64,000 nt of DNA from positions 67,644,605 to 67,708,604 of the forward strand of contig CM077643.1 in the NCBI GenBank assembly GCA_039707465.1, in the 5' to 3' direction. Both the position numbers and the translations under genes were made by a program. Positions within the stretch are counted from its first letter, which is position 1; each line of letters starts with the position of its first letter. Positions 20,348-31,990 of this stretch are shown in pieces. A model generated the notes under the pieces. It did no database searches. It was not told the origin of the DNA and saw only the letters and a program-made list of their open reading frames with translations. The stretch is from Rhabdophis nuchalis. Taxonomy: Eukaryota > Chordata > Lepidosauria > Squamata > Natricidae.

Positions 20348-20400
20348 ATAAACACCCGCAAAAACCTCAGAAAACATATATATATATATATATATATAGT

Positions 20401-21300
20401 CGTCTAACTACAAGCACACTATCTCAGACTCACCCATACAATGAAGACATCTTACTCAGTAAATAAAAAACAAAGATAGACAAATAGCAGAAAGAATAAA
20501 ACAAATTTTACAAACTTTTCAGGTGTTTTAATGAGAAGAAAAGATAAGTTTAGAAGAGGATGGATTTTAGAGGGTCACACAGAAAAGAGGAAAGGACAGG
20601 AAAGAGCCAATCAGATTTACAAACTCATCTGAATTTTTCTTTGTTTCTCTCTTAGTAAATCTGTATGAGCAAATTCTAGAAGAAGAATGAGATGCTAGTA
20701 GTGCCTCTAAATATTCTATTAGGAGAGTTTTGCAGAAATTATAAACCTCATTGTCCTATATCAGAGAATCATCACACCATTTATCTCAGTCGCTTCAGCT
20801 TTGTTCCTATATGGGAGACCTGCCATAATGTTTGAAGCTTTGCACAGGCAGAAGCACCACAAAATCCATTCACTGTCTGAATTACCTTCAAAACTCTCTG
20901 AGACAACTCAAAGGCACCTAATCTGAGTCAGTACTCTGAACTACTTTGAAAAAGTGATTCAGTTATGTCTCTTCAAATCAAATCATCCAGTGGAGGCTTC
21001 ACATAGCCCTATTACATATAATGTAGCACAAATGCCATTGCTTTGAATGCAAATGCATATTTTCCTCTTCTTTCCAGTTTATCTTCTTTTTTCTGTCTCC
21101 TGGATAACTTTTTTTTGGTTAACTTTCATAGTCAAGGCAGAAAATGACTGTTTTCAATCATTCTTCATTTGCTAGTGTTAAGGCAATCAAAGAGCCAAAA
21201 ATGTCCTATACTTTTCACAGTAGAAAGAGAAATTCTAGCTAGCATAGCTTCTTACTTTAAATGACAAATATTTTATGCCCCAATAAATACTTTATTCCAT
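20401..21300. other. Unannotated stretch
   Basis: No gene or repeat recognised. Confidence 0.5.
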
Positions 21301-21600
21301 TATTTTATTTTATTTATTTAATCTTTTTTCTATATATTCCCCTCTCACATATGCCTCTCTAGGTGGCTTAAAATAAAAATAGCTAAAATGCATACAATGC
21401 ATATAATAATTAAAAAATACAGTGGCATTTTATGAAACCTCCATCAGCCTAGTGAGCTATGGGTCTGTCACACAGGCACAAAACTAACTTTTCAGAACCT
21501 TGTAAAAGAGGCTGGTCTGATCTCGGAGGAAATTATATTTCAAAGGGTGGGCACCCTGGCGGAAAAGACTTTCCTTCTTGGCTTCACACACTTAATATTT
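21301..21600 (-). mobile_element. Old CR1/L2-type LINE 3' fragment
   Basis: Starting from TTTATTTATTTAATC, the block TTCCCCTCTCACATATGCCTC-like and the AAAGGGTGGGCACCCTGGCG phrase correspond to the reverse complement of a LINE C-terminus and 3' UTR. Strongly diverged; boundary with the next element is approximate. Confidence 0.5.
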
Positions 21601-22225
21601 ATGTGATCTATAGAACCCTTTCAAATTCACCACCAAATTGTAACAGGGAAATTATGTGCATAGGGAATTATTCAATCAAACAAGTCCATAGGTATTTCAC
21701 AAGAAGAGTACTCCATTCCTCTACTCACAATAGAATACCTTATACCACCAGGATTGCAATTTTGGGCTTGGACCAAAATTTTGGGCTAGAACTATGCCGA
21801 TTAAGGTCTGACCTAAGCGTAGTACACAAAATTGTCTGCTATAACATTCTACCTATCAATGACAACTTCAGCTTCAACCGCAATAATACACGGGTAAACA
21901 ATAGATACAAACTCAAGTTAAACGGCTCCAAACTTGATTGCAGAAAATATGACTTCAGCAGTAGAGTGGTCAATGCCTGGAATGCTCTACCTGACTCTGT
22001 TGTTACATCCTCAAACCCCCACAGCTTCAACCTTAAACTGTCTATCATGGACCTCACCTTTTTCCTAAGAGGTCTGTAAAAGGGACATGCATAAGTGCAC
22101 CAATGTGCTTATCGTCCTTGTGCTATTGTCCCCATTTATTTGGACTATTTCCTGTTTATACTTATACCTGTTATTTCATACATGTTTGACAAAATAAATA
22201 AATAAATAAACAAACAAACAAATAA
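21601..22225 (+). mobile_element. 5'-truncated CR1-group LINE
   Basis: A reading frame from about 21600 to 22079 carries the LINE C-terminal signature: LGLDQNFGLELCRLRSDLSV, VHKIVC, then YDFSSRVVNAWNALPDSVV and SFNLKLSIMDLTFFLRGL. The 3' UTR ends with ACAAAATAAATAAATAAA. Only the last 160 or so codons of the RT protein remain, and they are open. Related 3' UTR text (GTGCACCAATGTGCTTATCG) is typical of a squamate CR1/L3-like family. Confidence 0.8.
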
Positions 22226-23813
22226 AACAATTATAACAATCATCCTGTGCCCATTCATTTGTTATAGTCTAGCATAGCCCATGGCATCTCTCTCAGAAGT
22301 CAAATGTGACCCTCAGCATATAAAAGATTTCCAACCCATCCAAGAGAAAAAATCAATTAAAATGACAATGACAGTAGACAAAAAACAATTATACTGACTA
22401 ATCCAATGTGCTTTGATTAACACATACTTCTATCATTTTGCACTTAATATTATAAAAAAGAAAAACATCCCTGTCAGGGAAACCCAGGAGCAGTACTCCT
22501 TTAGAACAGATCTCAAACTGAACTTTTGGACCACTAAGAGTTTGTGGTGCTTTTTGTTAACTTTCCATTAAAAAGTAATGGATGACCAATTAATTTTATT
22601 CTAAAACCATTCAATTAAGAAAAACAAAACAACTAAGCATTATGGGAAATCTGTTTGGCTATTGATTCCCTCATTTTAGTCTGTAGTAAAGCTGATGCTC
22701 TAGTTTGTCGAGCTGTTCACCTGGAATTTTAAAATGCTGAGCCTGCAATAGAGATTTCTGAAATCCCTTACTTATCAAGTCATTTTCCTTATAAGAATAT
22801 GCATAGATTGTTTTAATGAGTGTATAAGTGTACTTGTGTGAAGAAATGTAAAAAAAATAAAATACTAGAGATGAGCATCTCCCTATCCATACTTTTTAAA
22901 AAAATCACTAGTTATTTAGTGGATCTTGTCGAAGTTTGGTGATTTGAATTTATCTACTCTGCCATGTGAGATTGTCCAGGTTTTAATGCTAAGGCTGCAT
23001 TATAAATTCAGAGCACTTTCACTAAGGCCCTCTTCAGACTGGAATGCTTATTAGATTCTAGCCATCCACATCCAGTGTTTACCAAGCACACGAAACCAGC
23101 AGAACCCACAAAGCCAAATCACAATTCTTTTGGAGCACTGAGATAGTTTGTCATCTGTTCCATAGGGATGGGCATGCTTAATTAGAAAGAACAAAGACTT
23201 CTGTGTTGCCTTACAAATAAATGTAGTCTTCTCTTAATCTCTTTATTTATTACATTGTATTTATCAGGGTAAATCTCATTCTATTATAAATGTGCCAATC
23301 TTTAAAATGCCACAGAACTCGTAGCTGTTGTGCAAATATTTGGCAGCCTAGGAATACAACGTCATTATGTACCAGGGGAGAATTTGTCTAAATTTTTGTT
23401 CCAAGTAACTTCAGCATTTATAAACATTCTCAAAAGTCTTTTGGATTAAAAACTACTCTGTTTTCTAAGGCAAGTTCTTTTTCCCATTCCCCACCCTTTG
23501 GGTGGGGGAATGACCACTGTAAATGCTAATCAATGCCAAGCTGGTTCCAAAACAATTCAAGGGCACTTGTATATCACTGCTTTTCATCCATGGCCAAAAG
23601 ATAATGCTGCTTTGCATTTTACATTCAGTTTTCTCAAATCATTTATCAGCACGTCTGGAAACCAAAACTCAATGTTCTCCTGTTCACCATAGAACTAACT
23701 TGCACACACTGAATCATCAAATATGGGGTACATGGAAATATTTGGGTGAGTTGGACATCATTGTCAGAGTTTGTTGCATACATTTAAATCCAGAATCACA
23801 AACAGATAACTGA
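22226..23813. other. Unannotated stretch
   Basis: AT-rich, with no recognised gene or repeat. Confidence 0.5.
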
Positions 23814-24228
23814 TGTAGCAGGATTCATTAACTTCTTTATATATGTAAGAATAGATGAATAAATGTACAATACCAACAGGTGGTTCTTCCAAGTAAATAC
23901 AAGGCAGGATAATTACAAGCAAACACAAACAGTGAGCTTCATATCAGCAGACAAGCCCAGACAGACTACTTTCTTACTTCTTTGAGCAGCAGACCGAATA
24001 CAGACAAAGAGAATCTCCACTATATAGGGCAGTCAAGCTAAGGCTAAGCCACGCTCAGGCTCCAAGCCATCTGGCATGGCTCTCAGTCACCAAATAGTTC
24101 TCACTGGCTGACCCAGTTGCCATGACTATACATTGGCTGACCTTGTTACTATGTCTCTGACAGTCATGAATATTCTAACAATCATGACTTGGGTCAATAA
24201 AAATCAGATCTTTTTGGAGTTTGCAAAA
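23814..24228 (-). repeat. Candidate LTR-like or other inserted repeat
   Basis: The octamer ATAACTGA occurs at 23806-23813 and 24229-24236, a possible 8-bp target duplication. On the minus strand the interior reads TGTTAGAATATTC (from 24180), a TATATAG box, then sequence ending GAATCCTGCTACA at 23814, which looks like an LTR (TG...CA). The LTR end (24180) and the octamer (24229) do not coincide, so either interpretation could be wrong. Confidence 0.35.
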
Positions 24229-24379
24229 ATAACTGAAGCATCAAATGATTTACTTTCTGCACACCAAGAAATAACAAGAAAAAGATGGAAAAGTAAATCC
24301 TGCATAGAAAAAGTTTGGATCCTTGCAAATTGTTAGACCAAAGGTTCTGAGAAAAAATGTTCTGTTAATTATCCATTCC

Positions 24380-24720
24380 ACACAGAGAAAGGAAAAAAAT
24401 CCAGGGACTTGTAGGGACCAAATCCTCTCCTAAAATTAGATGTGGTACTCTTATACATTGCCATGGTACTTAGTGTTCTTTGGAGTTGTCCCAAGATATT
24501 ATTGGCAATGTAGTAAGGAACCAGGAAATAACATGCACATGTTTTTGTACTGTCTGCCAACCCAGAGGTTCTGGGAGGAAAAAACATATGCAAAACTATG
24601 TTGGACATGCTACAAACAGACCTCCCCTAAATCCAATTCAGTGTACAATGGGATGTGTTTAAAAAATGTCTAGGAAAAGCTGTTTCCAAACTGCTGAACT
24701 TGGCCTTTGCAGATGCAGGC
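24380..24720 (+). pseudogene. L1 LINE ORF2 C-terminal remnant
   Basis: The translation reads VPRYYWQCSKEPGNNMHMFL then YC and RFWEEKTYAKLCW. This matches the cysteine-rich end of L1 ORF2 proteins (CxxC, then G-T/N, then H-M-x-x-x-C, then FW). The first cysteine is replaced by tyrosine. Flanking frames are broken. It shows that true L1 ORF2-bearing elements once inserted in this genome. Confidence 0.6.
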
Positions 24721-25509
24721 AAGACATATTGATGCCCTGGAAGTCATCCAGTCAGCTTTTGCTCAGCAGATGGTATTCAATATTGGGGTTGTATTGGCCT
24801 TAGCACAAAGGGCATGAGCATGACTTTCACTTTTGCCACTGAAGCATTTGCAAAAAAGACTAAACTAATGTTCTTTAATTAGTGTGCTTGATGGATGAAA
24901 TTATAATTCTTTGTATCAGATCCAATGTCTGTTTTTCTTTTACGAAATGAAACCCAACTAAAAATAAACGGAGAATGCCTAAAACTAAGAAACTAAAGCA
25001 AAAATGTTGATTAGTGAAAGTCAGTATCTTAAATAAAACCCAGTTTCTCTTGGGACTCTCTGCTTTTTTATGACCATCACATTTTTTGGCCTTGAAGAAG
25101 GAAAACCTTTCCTCAGATGATCAGTAGTACCTTGGTCAATTGGGAGAGAATAAAGTTACAATCAAAGGTAGGCATAACTAGAGACAAAAGTGGGTTTGTG
25201 TTCAAAACCAAAAATAACTGCAAAACTACATTTTCCTTTTCTCACATTTCGCCTACATCCAGTTGAAGATTCTGTCCATCAAGTTCCTCCCATCCTTTAT
25301 TGGGGAACAGAAGACACAATAAATAGAATTAATATACTGAAGGCAGGCAGATGAGAGGCACATTTTGGGAGAGCGAGAAAGGTAAAAGGAAGTGTCTTTA
25401 GTTACTGTCTGTTATGACTAGCCTATTTAATATTTTAATATTTAATCTTATAACTACCTTATTAAATAAAAGATCCTTTGATCTTATTTATCACCGTCTA
25501 TTTATTTAT
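24721..25509. other. Unannotated stretch
   Basis: No gene or repeat recognised. Confidence 0.5.
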
Positions 25510-25860
25510 ACTTATACTTCCTTTATTTGGCCAAGTATAGTTAGACACACAAGGAATTTGTCTTCTGTACTTGCAAAATAACCACAACAATAATAATAGT
25601 GCAGAGCCAATAAAAGGGGGAAAGTAAAAATAATAAAAGGGATAAATAATAATACAGCAACCACATCCTATACCCATTAGGCAAGAAAAAAACTCTTTTT
25701 GTCAGCTCTGAGAATTAGGTGTTCAGGAGATGAAACTGTCCCAGTGTCTAGTTTTCTTGGCATACAATCCCTTATAGCACTGTCCTGAGACAAGGAGTTG
25801 AAATAGTTTATGTACAGGGTATGAGGGGTCATTATTCAATTCAATTGCTGCATTGTTGAA
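25510..25860 (-). mobile_element. L3/CR1-like LINE 3' end
   Basis: On the minus strand the sequence reads LDTGTVSSPEHLILRADKKS-like codons, then a 3' UTR ending CCTTGTGTGTCTAACTATACTTGGCCAAATAAAGG-type text. The same ending, with GTGTTTCCAATCACACTTAG, occurs at 31590. The fragment is 5' truncated. Confidence 0.7.
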
Positions 25861-27280
25861 TTATTGTTGAATAATGTTGAATTATTATTCAACCATTATT
25901 GAATAGTTTCCCAACTCAACTAAATGATTCTGGGTGTCTTACATTAACTCCAACTTTTCCTGTCTTTCAATTCATGGCTCCCATTAGAAATTGCTGATTT
26001 AATTCTAGTTTGAAAATATCTGGGAAAATGTTTTATTGGAAGATAGTCATACTGATTCTTAATGGTGTTTTTTTTTTGAAATTGTCTTTTGAGTTTCATT
26101 TCCTTTAACATGCATTTTGCAATATATGCAGCTAAAACATGTATTAATTTAAACAATGTGGCCTAAAGATTTAGCAACCTCTGCAGTATCTGCAATTTAA
26201 ATGACCCCTTAAAGTGGAAACAAACTTTTTTAACTTGGAAATTACTTAAGAAATTTAGAATTAAGGAGGATATGTAAATAAAAACAAAGTAAATATGTAA
26301 TTAAATAATGAACATTGAATAATGAGGATAATACAAATATTATGATTAATAGATTCGGGATCATAATGGTTACAAATATAAAAAAGTGGAAACAAACAAT
26401 TATGTTAATAAGATATTAAAAAGTAATGTGAAAGTTAGTATTAGTTATAACTTTGATCCATGGAAAGAATACCCAAATTTGCTAAACTAATGCATTCAGG
26501 ACTAGAGTTAGGATTACTGCACTAATCCTATTCTTTGTATTGCTAATTCAGAGCTTTCTTTCTTTCATTTTTAGGATTCTTGAACTCTCGGCTTCTTTGT
26601 ATTCCAGACAATCTTCTCCATATTCAGCATGACATAGAGTTGGGTAATGTATCACTCTACAGGTTGCTAAAGCCTCCAACACTGGTCATTCTGGCTGCTC
26701 TGCTAAGACATAATTTAGCAATATCCAAAGAGCCACAAGCTCCCATATACTTTCTTTAATCTTGAGCGAACTGTACCTTTCTCTTCCCCACCTTCTGTGT
26801 AGCAGGGGGTCTGAAACTGTTTATCTCTGCATGTTTAAAATTTTTATAAAATAATTCTTACTCTACCCACCAGCCTCATATTTTGTCACTGCTATAATAA
26901 CAGTATGGAGTGCTGCAGAATCAGCAGAGAAACCTCTCCTTTGTCAAATATGTGTATCATTTAACAGAGAGGTGGAAGCTTTTGCAGTAATCTCTATGTC
27001 AAGGTGGACAACTTCTGTGCAAGGTAATAATAGTAAGCAGACTGATAGTTACAGCATACTTATGAAATCCACACAATTTTCCCATATTGTCTGAATTAGT
27101 TAGCATCCGTAATAAATAAAGAAATAATCTGGAGCCGCAATATTATAATAGGCTAGATGTGTATCAATAAATTTTTGTAGTTTAGCAAATGTGAAATTTT
27201 CTTACCCAGGATCAAATTTAACTCTTACTGAAAGGGGGAAAAATGCAGATTCACAAACCAGCTTTTCAAGTAGTGGCACT
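25861..27280. other. Unannotated stretch with AT-rich minirepeat
   Basis: TTGAATTATTGTTGAATAAT-type words repeat at about 25855-25905. The rest has no recognised gene or repeat. Confidence 0.5.
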
Positions 27281-27288
27281 CTCTAGTG

Positions 27289-27402
27289 CAGTGTTTCTCA
27301 ACCTTGGCAACTTGAAGACGTCTTCAAGTTGCCAAGGACTTCTTCGGACTTCTGGGAGTTGAAGTCTGGACTTCTTCAAGTTGCCAAGGTTGAGAAACAT
27401 TG
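27289..27402. mobile_element. Hairpin hAT-like MITE with 8-bp target duplication
   Basis: The element begins CAGTGTTTCTCAACCTTGGC and ends with its near-exact inverse, so the full 114 bp folds into a hairpin. It is flanked by CTCTAGTG on both sides (27281-27288 and 27403-27410), a perfect 8-bp duplication as made by hAT transposases. It has no coding capacity. Confidence 0.9.
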
Positions 27403-27410
27403 CTCTAGTG

Positions 27411-28079
27411 CCTTTTGCCAATGTTGTCTGGGTTATTATCTATAACTATTTCTGATGGGGCCTGAGCATCTACTGTGTATCTTGTAAAGAATCAGCTATT
27501 TATTCATTTGCATATCCCTTGCCTGAGATCAACAACCAACTTATCGTTTGTATCTAAGACATTCAATATCATATGAAGATGATACTAGAAAAATAAATAT
27601 TAATATTTAAATCTTATTATTTAGTGTAAGTCAATGGATTATACAAGGAATTATTTGTGAAAATCACTAAAAATGATTGGTGCTAGATAGAATTTCCCAG
27701 GCTTCCTATTCAGTGCCATTCCAATATAAAGAGATGAGGATTATCAGGGACAGCATCAAATTTGAACAAAATGCAAATCCTGAACTAAAAAACGTCCTAA
27801 TCCTATCATGCTTTGTGATTTTGGTGCTATCTAAACACTCAACTGACCAATCATGCAACCAACAAAAGTTACTTTTTTTCCCTTTTGAAATTTAGCAATT
27901 TACTTGCCTCGATTATGTTATCATTTGTAGTAACTTTTCAAGCAGTTTCCAGGTAGAAAAAAATATGCAAGATGAGAAAATATATCAGCCTTTCATATGT
28001 TCCTGTGATTGTTCAAGCAAGCAACAGAGAAGTAGCTCTATTTTATTTAACAGCAAAGAGCAAAAAGAACTAATAATTT
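27411..28079. other. Unannotated stretch
   Basis: No gene or repeat recognised. Confidence 0.5.
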
Positions 28080-29412
28080 TGATTTATTTATTTATTTATT
28101 TATTTATTTATAAAATTTATTTATTTATAAAATTTATATAACCGCGCCCTCTCCCCGAAGGGACCCGGGGCAGTGCACAGGAAATTTAAAACAAACAAAT
28201 ACAAAATATAAATAATTAAAATCGAATTAAATAGTTTATCCCTGTGCTAAAATTTAAATAGTTAAGACATAATCCCTTAACAAACCCAATTAAAACAATT
28301 TATAATATAGACTGCAGGCTAGGTAAATAACTTAGGCCAAACCAGCCTGATGGAACAGGAGTGTCTTTAATTTCTGGCGGAAGGTGCGGAGGTCCGTGGT
28401 TGTTCTGAGGTCGGGGGATAGGTTGTTCCAGAGGGTTGGGCCCACCACAGAGAAGGCCCTTCCCCTGAGCGTCGCCCGCTGGCATTGCCTAGTGGATGGC
28501 ACCCGGAGAAGTCCCTCTCTGTGGGAGCGAATCGGCCGCAGGGATGTATGAGGTAGGATGCGGTCTCGCAGGTAGCTTGGTCCCGTGCCATGGAGCGCTT
28601 TAAAGATGGTGATCAACACCTTGAAGTGCACCCGAAAGACCACAGGTAACCAGTGCAGCTCGCACAGGAGCAGTGTTACATGGGAGTATCTAGACGTTCC
28701 CAAGATCGCCCGCGCGGCTGCATTCTGGACCAGCTGCAGCCTTCGTGTGCACGCCAAGGGGAGCCCCATGTAGAGAGCATTACAGTAGTCCAGCCGGGAT
28801 GTCACAAGCGCGTGAGTGACTGTGCGGAGGGTGTCCCGGTCCAATAAGGGACGCAACTGCCGCACCAGGCGTACTGGTGGAAAGCCCCCCTGGCCACGGC
28901 TGTCAGGTGATCTTGCATAGACAGCCGGGTATCCAGGAGGACACCTAGGTTGCGTGCCCGATCCATGGGGGCCAGATGTTTGCCCCCAATGGCCAGTGAT
29001 GGAATCAACTGGTTGAACCGGGGCGCCGGAAACCACAGCCACTCGGTCTTGGACGGGTTGAGTTTGAGTCTGTTGCTTCCCATCCAGATCCGTACGGCTT
29101 CCAGACATCGGGACATCACTTCAATGGCATCGTTGGGGTGGTTTGGGGTAGAAAAATACAGCTGCGTGTCATCAGCGTAGATGTGGTACTCTACCCCAAA
29201 ACCACGGATGATCTCACCCAGCGGCTTCATGTATGTGTTGAACAGGAGTGGCGAGAGGACCGACCCCTGAGGCACCCCACAAGTGAGGGGTCTTGAGGCC
29301 GACCTCTGCCCTCCTGTCAACACAAATTGCGATCGGCTGGAAAGGTAGGAGGAGAACCACCGTAAAACAGTGCCCCTCACCCCCAACCCCTCCAGCCGAT
29401 GCAATAGGAGAT
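28080..29412 (-). mobile_element. 5'-truncated L2 LINE
   Basis: On the minus strand the copy runs from HRLEGLG (just after RT motif A) to the conserved 3' hairpin (about 28143-28175) and a TTTA-repeat tail at 28080-28110. It belongs to a subfamily with [15 protein letters not shown] and RTTTDLRTFRQKLKTLLFHQAG. Confidence 0.92.
28332..29410 (-). pseudogene. L2 LINE RT C-terminal half, one frameshift
   Basis: [26 protein letters not shown] and [18 protein letters not shown] are RT motifs B, C and following. The frame shifts near 28880 (FHQYAW versus FPPVRLVRQL), after which [20 protein letters not shown] and the C-terminal block continue to the stop at 28332. Motif A is lost by truncation. Confidence 0.9.
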
Positions 29413-31189
29413 GGATGGAGCAGACCTGGCTAATTTCACTCATTCAAAACAGTGGACTTGATTTGAATAAAGGGGAATCCATCAGCATCCCACATTTATA
29501 GCCTAAAGTGCTGAAAACTATGTGCTAAAAACTATGTGCTATTAAGACACTAAAACTATGTATTATTAAGACACCGCCCTGAGTCCCATCTTGGGAGATA
29601 GGGCAGTATAGAAATTGAATAAATGAAATGAAAATGAGGACTTTGGAGCACGAATCCAAGGACCCACTGAATAAAATGAGCAAGAAGTCTCTCAGATGTA
29701 GCAGCTTTGCCTTCCAAAGTTTAAATTAAGCAGATTAATCACATAACAGCAATCATAACCCCTCCTCTTACATTCAATCCAAAAATCAAAATTATCTAAG
29801 TGTATTGATTTAGGTTGTGTAGTTTTGCTTTGTTTAGTCCAAATTTGAGACATGTGCAGGGTTACCAAATGATAATGGGATTCACTCAAATGTTCTATTC
29901 TGCTAATTCTTTATCCAAAACTGATTGTGTCCTTTATTGTGTGTGTAAATCTGGCACATACCACTCAGACTATAGAGAGAATTTTAATCAGCACATCAAA
30001 AAGCAAAGAAAAAAAATATTGTCACCGTGATCCTGCTTCTAACAATGGAATGATTTAAAGCACAAATTACACTAGTAATGAAACAGTACTTCTACAGTAC
30101 TGTAGAAGGGCTGTTTACAAGGATGTATTCTGCTCAAAATTCAATAACATATTATGACCTCTCTCCACAAATAACCAATGTAAAATTAAAGTGGTTTTTT
30201 AAAAAAAAAAACACAAGTGCAGTCACTTCTCCAAGTACAGACTCCAAATGAAGTCACCATGGTTGGTGGTAGGGTTGAAAAAAATGGAAATCCCAGGGAC
30301 TTTTAAGAAAATGCTTTATGCAGTTTTGACCTGCCTTGATGGAGTAAAGGGGTAGTGGCAGTAATGAAAACTGCAATCTTAATAAATCTCCTGCAGCTCA
30401 AGGTTTAAAACTCATACTGTTTCAAATTAGTGAGGACAGCAATATTTATTTGCTGCTGATTTTTCGCCAGCATGGCATTTCAGCAGGAGACACTTTATAA
30501 GGCTTAAATGTATAGCCACCAAAGCTGCAAACAAACTCTTTGAAGATGTGTAAAAGAGGATTTTTTTTCTTCTCTTTTGCTTGAATCAGTAACAAAAGAT
30601 ATCAGATCAAACATGCACCCACACATTTCACAGATGTAATCTGGAAATAAGGAAAGAAAAATGCTAGGTTTAGTGTAGTAGCAAAGCAGCATGCATGCTG
30701 TGCTTACAGTTGTTTAAGAGCAAAGTGACAGCATATTTTCATGTGTTTTTGTAAGAGAACTATTGAGACCAAAATCTTGTCCAGCTGAATACTCATGCCA
30801 CCTAAAATCACTTTTTTGTGAGAAAGATGGCTGTATAAATTTGAAAAATGACTAAAAATAAATAAATAAATAAATAAAGTAAAATTCAATTTCAACAATA
30901 AAGGTCTGTGGTCTGACCTTGAACAGATATTTTTTTTATGAAAACATTGTCTTTTGTTCCTCAGTGACTGACATGATTTATGAAAATGGAACTTGCTTAG
31001 GGGTAAAATAAATTGGCTTACAATAGAATCCATTCCTATCCATCTTGAAATATTTTAGGGCCCAAAAATGAATATTTGGAGAAGCTACTCTAGGTCTGTA
31101 TATGTATAAATTGCATTAAATTAATATTGCCCATCTCCCAATGACTCTGAGTGGTATACATTAAAAAAAATATGGAAGCATAACAATAA
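29413..31189. other. Mostly unannotated; two small LINE ends
   Basis: At 29565-29635 ACCGCCCTGAGTCCCATCTTG and a GAATAAATGAAATG tail mark a short LINE 3' end; just before it, AAAACTATGTGCTA-type units repeat three times. At about 31130-31170 a CCCATCTCCCAATGACTC phrase is a minus-strand LINE end. Nothing else was recognised. Confidence 0.5.
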
Positions 31190-31640
31190 AACCAACAAGA
31201 AACCAAATAGCATAAAGATGGCAGAATACCCTCAAAACGATGCTATAGAGCACTGTACACTAAGACCACAAGACACAAGAACAGTTTTTCCCCCAATGCC
31301 ATCACTCTGTTAAACAAATAATTCCCTCACCATTGTCAAACTATTCACTAAGGCTGCATTACTATTACTAATAGTCTTCTCATCATTCCTATCACTCATC
31401 TCCTACCAGTTATGATTGCATGACTATAACTTTGTTGCTTGCATCCTTACGATTTATATTGATATTGTTTCCTGATTGCTTTTTTGTACCCTATGACCAT
31501 CATTAAGTGTTCTACCTTATGATTCTTGATAAATGTATCTTTTGTCTTTTTATGTAAACTGAGAGCAGATGCACCAAAGTGTTTCCAATCACACTTAGCC
31601 AATAAAGAGTTCTGTTCTATTCTATTCTATTCTATTCTAC
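31190..31640 (+). mobile_element. L3/CR1-like LINE 3' end with ATTCT microsatellite tail
   Basis: The fragment carries ACAGTTTTTCCCCCAATGCCATCAC, a long AT-rich 3' UTR, CACTTAGCCAATAAAGAGTT and a tail of TTCTA repeats (about 31614-31637). This family seeds ATTCT/AGAAT-type microsatellites in snakes. Almost no coding sequence remains. Confidence 0.78.
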
Positions 31641-31649
31641 AAAACCACA

Positions 31650-31990
31650 TACAAGCAAAAGAAAACAGCTTCATTAAAAGGAAGGCAGAATTCTTTGATT
31701 GATGAGATTTGCAGCAGGCCTTTCTTGTTGGCACCAGTGGAGGAAGCCAATCGTAGTAGGACAAGATGGTTTCCTCAAGTAACTAGGACCTGTGCCATGG
31801 AGAGCTTTAAAGTTCATAATCAATATCTTCAACTGCACCTGGAAGCAAATGAAAAACTGCTCACACTGCTCTTTTCTGCAATAGCTGAAGCTCCCAAGCA
31901 CATTTCAGGAATAGGTCCATGTGGAACGCATGAGGGATGACTAGGTTTCAGTAACTGAGCAGAGGGTGTCCTAATCCATAAAAAGCTGCA
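31650..31990 (-). mobile_element. Old L2 LINE fragment
   Basis: The minus-strand translation includes [16 protein letters not shown] and FQVQLKILIMN, corresponding to the L2 C-terminal region. Divergence is far higher than in the other L2 copies here. Confidence 0.7.

Larger units (their letters stand above)
18649..20400 (+). mobile_element. 5'-truncated Penelope-like element between inverted pLTRs
   Basis: The left arm 18649-18942 is an inverted copy of the right arm 20058-20347. Between them lies a plus-strand ORF with the end of a PLE reverse transcriptase and a GIY-YIG endonuclease. Inverted partial pLTRs at the 5' end of truncated copies are a known PLE habit. The element ends in an AT-repeat tail (20372-20399). 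The inverted arms are highly similar by eye, so the copy may be fairly young. Confidence 0.9.
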
